NCBI GenBank assembly: GCA_005883905.1
Contig: VAYD01000242.1
Span: forward strand, 509 to 5,874
Origin: Actinomycetota bacterium
GTDB lineage: Bacteria > Actinomycetota > Thermoleophilia > Solirubrobacterales > Solirubrobacteraceae
Length of the DNA stretch: 5,366 nucleotides
Direction: 5' to 3'
A program made the position numbers and the translations under genes. Below are positions 1-5,366 of this stretch, piece after piece. The notes beneath the pieces were generated by a model. The model did not search any database. It saw only the letters and a list, made by a program, of their open reading frames with translations, and was not told the DNA's origin. Numbering within the stretch: position 1 is the stretch's first letter; each line of letters opens with the position of its first letter.

Positions 1-315
1 GACTTCGGGACCGGCTACTCGTCGCTCGGGTACCTGCGCGACTTCCCGGTCGACGGCATCAAGATCGACCGCGCGTTCGTCGGCCAGCTGCACTCCGACC
101 CGGCCGACCGCGCGATCGTCGAGGCCGTCGTGCTCATGGCGCGCGCCCTGCACCTGCACGTCGTCGCCGAGGGCGTCGAGCGCGCCGAGCAGCGAACGCT
201 GCTGGAGGGCCTGGGCATCAGCCTGGTCCAGGGCTTCCTCTTCTCCCGCCCGGCGCCCGCCGCGGCGATCGAGGCGCTCCTCGCGCGCGACGCGCGCAGC
301 CTCGCTGCGGCCTAG
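1..315 (+). CDS. EAL-domain c-di-GMP phosphodiesterase, C-terminal fragment
   Basis: This is the last 104 residues of an EAL domain, read in frame 1 from the window edge; the start and any GGDEF, PAS or sensor domains lie outside. The family hydrolyses cyclic di-GMP to pGpG and so lowers this second messenger. Visible motifs, in order, are DFGTGYSS (residues 1-8, the conserved DDFGTG loop minus its first Asp), the IKIDR strand with K21 and D23, the VVAEGVE segment with E57 and E60, and VQGFLFSRP with Q77 at the end of the barrel. All key residues in the visible part are present, so this half looks catalytically competent. The protein ends 20 residues after the SRP motif, with an Ala-rich tail. 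Its TAG stop lies in a CTAG palindrome shared with the stop of the opposing gene. Whether the full protein also carries a GGDEF domain cannot be told. Confidence 0.95.
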   Translation, partial: DFGTGYSSLGYLRDFPVDGIKIDRAFVGQLHSDPADRAIVEAVVLMARALHLHVVAEGVERAEQRTLLEGLGISLVQGFLFSRPAPAAAIEALLARDARSLAAA

Positions 316-653
316 CGAAGCTTCACCAGGCGCTTGACCGGCTTCGAGTCGCCGAGGCGGAAGGTCACCGTGTACTTGCGCCCGGCCTGCAGGCCCCGCG
401 ACGACGAGACGCGAGCGTCGTAGACCGCATCGCTGCCGTCCGTCCCGGTGCGGCGCAGGCGACCGACGTGCCCGTTCGGGAGTGTGACCTTGGCGTCGAC
501 CCGGGACCCGCTATGCGCGATCGGGTCGGCGGCGAAGGTGAGCGTGGCATGGTGGGCATCGGAGAGCTTCAGCTGCGGCGCGCCGCGCAGCTCGGGATGG
601 TGGGCAGCGGCGAGGGCGGCCGACGCCGCGAGGACCGTGAAGAACGTGGACAT
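312..653 (-). CDS. small putative secreted protein, function unknown
   Basis: This is a 113-residue protein from ATG at 653; an in-frame GTG at 659 would add two residues, and a stop at 669-671 closes the frame upstream. The first 18 or so residues (MSTFFTVLAASAALAAAHH) are hydrophobic and Ala-rich, with an A-A-A cleavage-like site, but no Lys or Arg precedes the core, so the export signal is weak. The rest has alternating hydrophobic and polar residues with Gly/Asn turns and ends in short strand-like runs (KYTVTFRLGD, then VKRLVKLR). This suggests a small beta-sandwich, perhaps Ig- or FnIII-like, but I recognise no family. Third codon positions are almost all G or C in this frame, which supports real coding. 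No clear Shine-Dalgarno sequence precedes the start. It converges on the EAL gene (4-bp stop overlap) and diverges from the M14 peptidase with an overlapping start codon. Confidence 0.7.
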   Translation of the reverse strand: MSTFFTVLAASAALAAAHHPELRGAPQLKLSDAHHATLTFAADPIAHSGSRVDAKVTLPNGHVGRLRRTGTDGSDAVYDARVSSSRGLQAGRKYTVTFRLGDSKPVKRLVKLR

Positions 654-1359
654 GACCACACAACGTGCTTACAGCGGCCTAGGTCACGCAGTGGTCCTCA
701 CCTGCGTCCTCGTCTGCTGCGCCACGGCGAGCGCGCAGACGATCGGCCACTCGGTGGGCGGGCGCCCGATCGTCGTGCGGCACGTCGGACCGCGCCATGC
801 GCAGAAGGAGGTGCTCGTCGTCGGTTCGATCCACGGCAACGAGGGCGCCGGGATCGCCGTGACGCGGGCGCTGCGCAAGGCCACGCCGCCGCCGGGCGTC
901 GAGCTGCTGCTCATCGACCGCGCCAATCCGGACGGCAGCGCCGCCGGCACACGCGGCAACGCGCGCGGCGTCGATCTCAACCGGAACTTCCCCTGGCGCT
1001 GGCGGCACCTGGGCGGCGTCTACGACTCCGGCCCGCGGCCGGCTTCGGAGCCCGAGACGCGGGCGCTGCGCACGTTCATCCTGCACGAGCGGCCGGCCGT
1101 CTCGATCTGGTTTCACCAGCACCTGAACTTCGTGATCCTGCAGCCCGGCGCCGACGCCGCGCTGATGCGCCGCTACGCCCGCGTCGCCCACACGCGCGCC
1201 GGCCGCTACCCGCAGGTGCCGGGCGGCGCGCCGCGCTGGGAGAACCACGTGCTGCCGAGCGGCTCGGCGTTCGCCGTCGAGCTCGCCGCCGGCGCGCTGC
1301 CGGCGTGGCGAGTCCGCGCGCATGTGCGCGCGGTCCTCGCCGTCGCTCAGCGCTTGTAG
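652..1359 (+). CDS. secreted M14-family zinc carboxypeptidase / murein peptide amidase-like protein
   Basis: This is a 235-residue exported metallopeptidase. Residues 1-28 form a signal peptide: Arg near the N-terminus, a hydrophobic core (AVVLTCVLVCC) and an A-S-A cleavage site before Gln29. The M14 landmarks follow in order: zinc ligands H61 and E64 in GSIHGNEGAG; N110-R111 in DLNRNFPW, the substrate-carboxylate site; the third zinc ligand, most likely H155 in SIWFHQHLN; and the general base E210 in FAVEL. The size is close to MpaA-type amidases, which cut peptides from murein fragments; the export signal suggests action on cell-wall peptides outside the membrane, an inference. ATG 652 was chosen because it puts the signal peptide at the N-terminus and has GAAG at 639-642, nine bases upstream; GTG at 637 or 646 is possible. 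The longer upstream frame would encode Arg-rich sequence antisense to the neighbouring gene. The 3' end overlaps the acyl-CoA synthetase by 13 bp. Confidence 0.88.
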   Translation: MTTQRAYSGLGHAVVLTCVLVCCATASAQTIGHSVGGRPIVVRHVGPRHAQKEVLVVGSIHGNEGAGIAVTRALRKATPPPGVELLLIDRANPDGSAAGTRGNARGVDLNRNFPWRWRHLGGVYDSGPRPASEPETRALRTFILHERPAVSIWFHQHLNFVILQPGADAALMRRYARVAHTRAGRYPQVPGGAPRWENHVLPSGSAFAVELAAGALPAWRVRAHVRAVLAVAQRL

Positions 1360-3140
1360 AGCGCCTCGATCTCGGCCGCGTACTTCTGGTCGATCGGCTT
1401 GCGCTTGAGCTTCATAGTCGGGGTGAGCTCGTCGCCGCCCGGCAGCCAGTCGCCCTCGACGATGTGGAACTTCTTGATCTGCTCGACGCGCGCCAGGCGC
1501 GAGTTGGCGTCCTCGACGCCCGCTGCGACCGCCTCACGCACGCGCTCGTCCACGGCCAGCTTCTCCAGCGACGCGTCGGCGATCCCCTGCTGTGCCGCCC
1601 ACGCGGGCGCGAAGTCGGAGTCGAGCACGATCAGCGCGGTGTTGAACGCGCGACGGTCGCCGATCACCGCGGCCTGGCCGATCAACGGGGACGCCGTCTT
1701 GAGGGTCGCCTCGATGTTCGCCGGCGACATGTTCTTGCCGGCCGCGTTGATGATCAGCTCCTTCTTACGGTCGACGATCTTCAGGTAGCCGTCCTCGTCG
1801 AACTCGCCGATGTCGCCGGTGCGCAGCCAGCCGTCCTCGGTGAACGTCTCGGCGGTCTTGTCGGGCAGGTTGCGGTAGCCCTTCATCACGACGCCGCCGC
1901 GGATGAGCACCTCGCCGTCCGTGTCGAGCTTGATCTCGATGCCCGGCGCCGGCGGGCCGACCGTGCCGATCTTGATCTTGTCGGGCGGGTTGACCGCGCC
2001 CGCGCCGCAGGTCTCGCTCATCCCCCACAGCTCGGCGAGCGGCAGCCCGATCGCGTGCATGAACTCGAGCACCTCGACGGGCGTGGGCGCGGCGCCGACG
2101 TTCAGCGCTTCGACCTGGTCGAGGCCGAGCATCGCGCGCCAGCCGCTGAAGAACTGCTCGTCGGCCTGCGCCACGCGCGCCGCGAGCTCCTCGGGCAGGG
2201 GCTCGCCGCGCTGCTCCAGGCGCACCTTCTCGATCGCGGCCTCCAGACCCTCCTCGGCGGCCTTGCGCTGCTCATCGGGCATCCCGGCGATCGCCGTCTC
2301 CAGCCCTGCCTTGAGCTTCTCGAAGATGCGCGGCACGGCGAAGAACCACGACGGGCGAACCTCGGGCAGGAACTGCAGGATCTCGCGCGGGTTGTCGCAG
2401 CACGTGATCTGCAGGCCGTAGACGATCGGGATGTAGTGATGGGCGTTGCGCTCGGCGACGTGTGCGCTCGGCAGCCACGAGATGACGCGCCCGTCCTCGG
2501 GGAACTCGATCAGCGCGTCGATGCCCTCGCATGCGCTCAGCAGGTTCGAATGCACGAGCTGCACGCCCTTCGGCGGCCCTGTGGTGCCGGACGTGTAGAT
2601 CAGCGTCAGCACGTCGTCGCCGGCGATCTGCGCGACCGACGCGTCGACGTCGAAGTCGCCGCCCGCGCCCTCGACCTCGGCCAGCGAGACGCAGCCCTCC
2701 GGCACGTCGCCGTCGACGACGATCACGTGCTCGAGGTCCGGCAGCCGCTTGCGCGCCTCGAGCACCTGCGGCAGGTAGGCCTGCTCGGTCATCAGGATCC
2801 GCGCGCCCGCGTCGGAGACGACGAACTCGATCTGGTTGGGCGCGTAGGTGTTGTAGATCGAGAACGGCGTGCCCCCGACCATCATCACGGCGAGGTCCGA
2901 GATGTGGAACTCGGGGCGGTTGCCGAACATGAGCGCGACGCTGTCGCCCTTCTTCAGACCGAGGCCCCCGAGGCCCGCGGCGAGCGCGTCGACACGGTCC
3001 CGCAGCTGCGCCCAGGTGATGGTGAACGCGTCCCCCTTGGTGCGGATGGCGACTTCGTCGGGCTTGTGCGCGACGGTCTGCCGGAACGCCTCGGCGATCG
3101 TGGTCGCGGTCACCTTGCGCGGGGCGGTGCTGCTCTCCAT
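1347..3140 (-). CDS. long-chain fatty acid–CoA ligase (FadD15/FAA1-type)
   Basis: This is a complete 597-residue adenylate-forming enzyme. It activates a fatty acid with ATP to an acyl-adenylate and then transfers it to CoA (EC 6.2.1.3 type), feeding beta-oxidation or lipid synthesis from the cytosolic face of the membrane. The ANL-family motifs are all present: the P-loop YTSGTTGPPKG (182-192), LWGMSET (371-377), WLRTGD with D443, the hinge DRKKELI (457-463), NAAGKNMSP (465-473), and the C-terminal LTPTMKLKR with catalytic Lys577. The long helical stretch at about 270-345 and NMSPANIE are typical of the long-chain, Faa1/FadD15-like branch rather than short-chain enzymes. ATG 3140 is well supported by a GGAGG element four bases upstream. 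It starts 30 bp after the M50 protease ends on the same strand, so they may be co-transcribed. The true acyl-chain preference cannot be read from sequence. Confidence 0.95.
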   Translation of the reverse strand: MESSTAPRKVTATTIAEAFRQTVAHKPDEVAIRTKGDAFTITWAQLRDRVDALAAGLGGLGLKKGDSVALMFGNRPEFHISDLAVMMVGGTPFSIYNTYAPNQIEFVVSDAGARILMTEQAYLPQVLEARKRLPDLEHVIVVDGDVPEGCVSLAEVEGAGGDFDVDASVAQIAGDDVLTLIYTSGTTGPPKGVQLVHSNLLSACEGIDALIEFPEDGRVISWLPSAHVAERNAHHYIPIVYGLQITCCDNPREILQFLPEVRPSWFFAVPRIFEKLKAGLETAIAGMPDEQRKAAEEGLEAAIEKVRLEQRGEPLPEELAARVAQADEQFFSGWRAMLGLDQVEALNVGAAPTPVEVLEFMHAIGLPLAELWGMSETCGAGAVNPPDKIKIGTVGPPAPGIEIKLDTDGEVLIRGGVVMKGYRNLPDKTAETFTEDGWLRTGDIGEFDEDGYLKIVDRKKELIINAAGKNMSPANIEATLKTASPLIGQAAVIGDRRAFNTALIVLDSDFAPAWAAQQGIADASLEKLAVDERVREAVAAGVEDANSRLARVEQIKKFHIVEGDWLPGGDELTPTMKLKRKPIDQKYAAEIEALYKR

Positions 3141-3144
3141 CGGT

Positions 3145-3149
3145 CCTCC
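3145..3149 (-). promoter_or_regulatory. ribosome binding site of the acyl-CoA synthetase
   Basis: On the - strand the sequence GAGGGAGGACCG stands directly before ATG 3140, giving a GGAGG core with four bases of spacing. It is the clearest Shine-Dalgarno element in the window and fixes the start of the ligase. It also means the ligase can be translated independently of the damaged M50 gene upstream. Confidence 0.75.
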
Positions 3150-3170
3150 CTCGTGACGACGTGGCGAACG

Positions 3171-3659
3171 CTACCGCACCCCGAAGCCCTCGCCGCGCAG
3201 CCTCCCGATGTCGTTCGAGAGGCCTATGACGAACAGCGTGACCACGAGGATGAAGCCGATCGCGCTGGCGCGTTCCATGACGCTGAACGGGATCGGCCGG
3301 CCGCGGATCTTCTCCGCCACCGCCCAGAAGATGTGGCCGCCGTCGAGCGGCAGGAACGGGAACAGATTCACCACGGCGAGGCTCAGCGAGATGATCCCGA
3401 GGACGAGCAGCGCCTGGGTCGTGTCGAAGCCGAAGCTCTGCTGCGTGACCTCGTAGGAGCCCACGACGCCGGAGACGTCGTTGCGCGCCTTGGACGAGTA
3501 GAAGATCCGCGCGATCGCCTTGACCGTGTCCCGGCTGATCTGCCACGAGCGCGTGGCGGCGAGCGAGAACGACTCGCCCAGCGACTGCTTGACGTAGTTG
3601 CCGTCGAAGGTGAAGCCGATGAGCATCCGCTTCGAGGGCGCGTCGTAGCGCGGGCGCAC
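3171..3659 (-). CDS. M50 site-2 protease, C-terminal fragment
   Basis: This is the rest of the protease, 162 residues if counted from GTG 3659. That GTG is only the first start-like codon and is probably not a real start: in-frame sequence continues upstream through LLIDRNGQRQTLLV, the last strands of the PDZ domain, and further to HRCAGAPRQGC and VEAIR near 3780. After a soluble linker come a membrane helix (about 83-100), the third zinc-ligand motif FPFLPLDGGH (D106), and a last membrane helix (about 133-148). The C-terminus after it is short and basic. The C-terminal half shows no internal damage. The gene ends 30 bp before the acyl-CoA synthetase start on the same strand. Confidence 0.6.
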   Translation of the reverse strand: MRPRYDAPSKRMLIGFTFDGNYVKQSLGESFSLAATRSWQISRDTVKAIARIFYSSKARNDVSGVVGSYEVTQQSFGFDTTQALLVLGIISLSLAVVNLFPFLPLDGGHIFWAVAEKIRGRPIPFSVMERASAIGFILVVTLFVIGLSNDIGRLRGEGFGVR

Positions 3660-3691
3660 GAGCAGCGTCTGCCGTTGGCCGTTGCGATCGA

Positions 3692-4198
3692 TCAGCAGGC
3701 GAGCCGGCGTCGTGGCGACGCAGCCCTGGCGCGGCGCGCCCGCGCAGCGATGGCGCTGGATCCCGGCCCGGATCGCCTCGACGCCGCCCTGGCCGGATGC
3801 AGCGTGCCGAGCGCGGGCGGCTTGAGCCCGCCCTTCGCGACCGCGTTGCTGGTCTGGAAGGTGCCGTGGATCGCGAAGATGCCCGCGAAGATCACGAACG
3901 CGATCACGAGGTTCACGAGCGGACCGGCGGAGATCACGACGACGCGCTTCCAGACCGGCATCCGGAAGTACGCGCGGTCCTGGTGCTCGGGCGGGATCTC
4001 CTCGGTGGGGTTCATCCCGGTGATCCGCACGTAGCCCCCGAGCGGGATCGAGCCGATCGCGTACTCAGTCTCGCCGCGGCGGACCTTGAACAGCAGCGGC
4101 GGGAAGAACAGCGAGAAGCGCTCGACCCGCATGCCGACGGCCTTGGCCGCGGTGAAGTGGCCCGCCTCGTGCAGGATGATCAGCAGGGCGAAGCCCAC
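3692..4198 (-). CDS. M50 site-2 protease, N-terminal fragment (frameshifted)
   Basis: This open frame encodes 168 residues. The first membrane segment contains the zinc-binding and catalytic HEAGH (H10, E11, H14). GGYVRITGM (54-62) matches the membrane-associated loop of this family, and the second membrane segment (about 86-110) carries AGPLVN. From about residue 136 the sequence becomes an Arg/Ala-rich out-of-frame tail that ends at the stop at 3692-3694. The start is uncertain: GTG 4198 leaves an unusually short N-terminus with no Shine-Dalgarno. The frame continues upstream as I-S-Y-V-L-A-F to a stop at 4223-4225, and an ATC codon stands at 4217-4219 where homologues would be expected to begin. 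Without the LDGG half this fragment cannot form the active site on its own. Confidence 0.6.
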   Translation of the reverse strand: MGFALLIILHEAGHFTAAKAVGMRVERFSLFFPPLLFKVRRGETEYAIGSIPLGGYVRITGMNPTEEIPPEHQDRAYFRMPVWKRVVVISAGPLVNLVIAFVIFAGIFAIHGTFQTSNAVAKGGLKPPALGTLHPARAASRRSGPGSSAIAARARRARAASPRRRLAC

Positions 4199-4237
4199 GA
4201 ATGCGAGGACGTAACTGATGGTTCAGGGGGTGGGGTC

Positions 4238-4246
4238 GAGGGAAGG
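4238..4246 (+). promoter_or_regulatory. probable ribosome binding site of the TPR gene
   Basis: GAGGGAAGG lies ten bases before ATG 4257 and thirteen before the adjacent ATG 4260. It supports a start at one of these tandem ATG codons rather than the in-frame ATG at 4218, which has no purine-rich element before it and would add 13 residues of poor quality. Confidence 0.55.
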
Positions 4247-4256
4247 CGGGCAGCCG

Positions 4257-4757
4257 ATGATGACAACGGACGACTGGGAGCAGCGCATCGCTTCGCTGTG
4301 GGACGGCCTCGACGACCTTCAGCCCGGCGAGTTCCGCGAGCGGATGGATGCCCTCGCGGCGGAGCGCCCGCCGGGCGACGGGGCCGCTCTCTTCGAGCGC
4401 GCGTGCTCCAACGACTCCACCGGTCGGCCCGAGGCCGCCGAGCCGCTCTACCGCGAGGCGCTCGCCGCCGGTCTGGCGGGCATCCGCCGCCGCCGCGCGG
4501 TGATCCAGCTCGCCAGCACGCTGCGCAACCTCGGCCACGCCGACGAGAGCGTCGCGCTGCTGAGCGCCGAGCGCGACGCCGGCACGGACGAGCTCGACGA
4601 CGCCGTGACCGCGTTCCTCGCGCTGGCGCTGACCGACGTCGGGCGCGAGCGCGACGGGGTGGGGCTCGCGCTCGAGGCCCTCGCCCGCCACCTGCCGCGC
4701 TACAACCGCTCGCTGGCCAACTACGCGCGCGAGCTGAGCAGCTCGCCCGCGAGCTGA
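4257..4757 (+). CDS. tetratricopeptide repeat (TPR) protein
   Basis: This is a 166-residue, all-helical, acidic cytosolic protein. The N-terminus (TTDDWEQRIASLWDGLDDL) is followed by about three helix-pair repeats at roughly 42-72, 78-110 and 114-145. They contain TPR-like positions such as AALFERACSNDSTGRPEAAE and IQLASTLRNLGHADESVALL. It ends with LPRYNRSLANYAREL. It resembles a widespread family of small actinobacterial TPR proteins of unknown role, and the repeats point to protein binding rather than catalysis. Tandem ATGs at 4257 and 4260 are both possible starts. It runs opposite to its neighbours: its 5' end lies 58 bp from the M50 GTG, and its last 37 bp overlap the end of dxr. Base composition and codon use match the surrounding genes, so there is no sign of recent foreign origin. 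Confidence 0.85.
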   Translation: MMTTDDWEQRIASLWDGLDDLQPGEFRERMDALAAERPPGDGAALFERACSNDSTGRPEAAEPLYREALAAGLAGIRRRRAVIQLASTLRNLGHADESVALLSAERDAGTDELDDAVTAFLALALTDVGRERDGVGLALEALARHLPRYNRSLANYARELSSSPAS

Positions 4758-5366
4758 CGTGCCTCGCGGTCGGCCTCGTAGAGCGTCTCGAACGCGCGGA
4801 TCGGCCTCGAGCCGAGGCGCTCGAGCGTCTGCTCGATCACGGCGGGAATGCCGAGGAACGACGACTGCCCGATCAGGAACGCGTGCACCGCGACCTCGTT
4901 GGCGGCGTTCAGGACACATGGCGCCGTGCCGCCCTCGATCGCAGCCTCGCGAGCCAGGCGCAGGCACGGGAACGCGTCGGTGTCGACGCGCTCGAATGTG
5001 AGCGCGCCCACCTCGGCGAGATCAAGCGCGCGCATCGCGGGCACGTCGATGCGCTCGGGGTGGTGCAGCGCGTAGGAGATCGGCACGCGCATGTCCGGAT
5101 GGCCGAGGTGCGCGAGCGCCGCGCCGTCGTTGAGCGTGATCAGGCTGTGGACGATGGACTGCGGATGCACGACGACGTCGATGCGGTCGTACGGCAGGCC
5201 GAACAGGTGGTGGGCCTCGATCAGCTCCAGGCCCTTGTTCATCAAGGTCGCCGAATCGATCGTGATCTTGCCGCCCATCGCCCAGGTGGGGTGCTTGAGC
5301 GCCTGCTCGACGGTCACGTCCTCGAGCTCGGCGCGCGAGCGCCCGCGGAACGGCCCGCCGCTGGCG
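4721..5366 (-). CDS. dxr: 1-deoxy-D-xylulose-5-phosphate reductoisomerase, C-terminal part
   Basis: This enzyme converts 1-deoxy-D-xylulose 5-phosphate to 2-C-methyl-D-erythritol 4-phosphate with NADPH and a divalent metal, the committed step of the MEP isoprenoid pathway in the cytosol. The window holds the last 214 residues; the NADPH-binding N-terminal half lies beyond the right edge. The visible part opens with ASGGPFRGR, followed by HPTWAMGGKIT and DSATLMNKGLE. With an offset of 184 these match the E. coli residues S186, H209, W212, S222, N227, K228 and E231, so the substrate pocket and a metal ligand are intact. The C-terminal helical domain is complete, with VLNAANEVAVHAFL typical of the family. 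The sequence continues upstream in frame from GTG 5317, so that codon is not the start. The stop at 4721-4723 lies inside the convergent TPR gene. Confidence 0.95.
   Translation of the reverse strand, partial: ASGGPFRGRSRAELEDVTVEQALKHPTWAMGGKITIDSATLMNKGLELIEAHHLFGLPYDRIDVVVHPQSIVHSLITLNDGAALAHLGHPDMRVPISYALHHPERIDVPAMRALDLAEVGALTFERVDTDAFPCLRLAREAAIEGGTAPCVLNAANEVAVHAFLIGQSSFLGIPAVIEQTLERLGSRPIRAFETLYEADREARQLAGELLSSRA
4731..4756. repeat. alternating inverted repeats in the TPR/dxr overlap
   Basis: Three short segments alternate: GAGCTG (4731-4736), CAGCTC (4739-4744) and GAGCTG (4751-4756). The middle one can pair with either flank. The right-hand pairing extends to a perfect 8-bp repeat, CAGCTCGC at 4739-4746 and GCGAGCTG at 4749-4756, with CC between. 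It lies exactly where the two converging genes end, so a bidirectional terminator is possible, but there is no T-tract on either side and both genes encode protein here, which alone could produce the pattern. Confidence 0.4.

Larger units (their letters stand above)
3171..4198 (-). pseudogene. site-2 protease (M50, RseP/Rip1-type), split by a frameshift
   Basis: Together the two halves make an intramembrane zinc metalloprotease of the RseP/Rip1 class, which cuts transmembrane anti-sigma factors or other membrane substrates. The N-terminal half carries HEAGH and the C-terminal half carries LDGG, so both are needed to build the zinc site, yet they lie in different frames. Homologous-looking sequence runs in the first frame to about GTLHP (3794-3808) and resumes in the other frame at about VEAIR (3768-3782). 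The switch needs a net loss of 3n+1 bases (or a gain of 3n+2). The usual first half of the PDZ domain (a GSPAxxAGL-xxGDxI type motif) is not visible in any of the three - strand frames, so the lesion may be larger than one base. No slippery heptamer is seen at the switch. The gene also lacks an ATG start. Either it is a decayed gene or the assembly has an error here. Confidence 0.75.

Noticed and set aside
448..651. N-terminal extension of the M14 peptidase
   Set aside because: The extra residues are Arg- and Trp-rich shadow sequence antisense to the small secreted gene, and they would bury the signal peptide inside the protein.
1350..1364. Small hairpin GCGCT-TGTAG-AGCGC as a terminator between the M14 gene and the ligase
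   Set aside because: The stem is only 5 bp, there is no T-tract, and it lies within the overlapping ends of two coding sequences. Such stems are frequent by chance in this GC-rich DNA.
2272..3546. A 424-codon - strand frame across the ligase/protease junction
   Set aside because: It overlaps the well-supported ligase and protease sequences in another frame, has Arg-rich composition without domains, and lacks a ribosome binding site.
3783..3808. Programmed frameshift in the M50 gene
   Set aside because: No slippery heptamer or stimulating hairpin is evident at the switch, and the missing PDZ half would not be restored by a one-base shift.
468..4034. A 1188-codon open frame on the + strand
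   Set aside because: It is Arg-, Ala- and Asp-rich low-complexity sequence lying antisense to the acyl-CoA synthetase and protease and out of frame over the M14 gene. GC-rich DNA with G/C in third positions readily leaves such antisense frames open, and no domain is recognisable.
4065..4967. A 300-codon - strand frame opposite the TPR gene
   Set aside because: It is a compositional shadow of the TPR gene, with parts out of frame over the protease and dxr, and shows no family motif.

Overview
The window is GC-rich, gene-dense bacterial DNA. Almost every base is coding and third codon positions are nearly all G or C. A high-GC actinobacterium, possibly of the Thermoleophilia/Solirubrobacterales type, fits best. 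This rests on the codon bias, the dxr–site-2-protease pairing and the style of the protease PDZ region, and it is an inference. No rRNA, tRNA, CRISPR array, insertion sequence or integrase is visible, and no stretch over 300 bases lacks a gene.

Layout, left to right. (1) The C-terminal end of an EAL-domain c-di-GMP phosphodiesterase enters from the left on the + strand. (2) A small putative secreted protein lies on the - strand, tail to tail with the EAL gene. (3) A secreted M14-type zinc carboxypeptidase/murein peptide amidase-like protein lies on the + strand, head to head with gene 2. (4) A complete long-chain acyl-CoA synthetase lies on the - strand, tail to tail with gene 3. (5) Upstream of it on the - strand is a site-2 protease (M50/RseP-Rip1 type) that is split by a frameshift in its PDZ region and lacks an obvious start codon. 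(6) A small TPR-type protein on the + strand sits between the protease and the next gene. (7) The C-terminal half of 1-deoxy-D-xylulose-5-phosphate reductoisomerase (dxr) runs in from the right edge on the - strand.

The - strand genes dxr, the M50 protease and the acyl-CoA synthetase lie in one direction and concern isoprenoid precursors, membrane proteolysis and lipid activation. In many actinobacteria dxr is followed directly by the M50 protease and then ispG. Here a gene in the opposite direction separates the first two, and an acyl-CoA synthetase occupies the ispG position. The genes are tightly packed: three convergent pairs overlap at their stops (4, 13 and 37 bp) and one divergent pair overlaps at its start codons.

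I see no obviously new multi-gene system. The most notable features are the broken M50 protease, the opposing TPR gene beside its damaged 5' end, and the small exported protein whose start and stop codons both share 4-bp palindromes with its neighbours.
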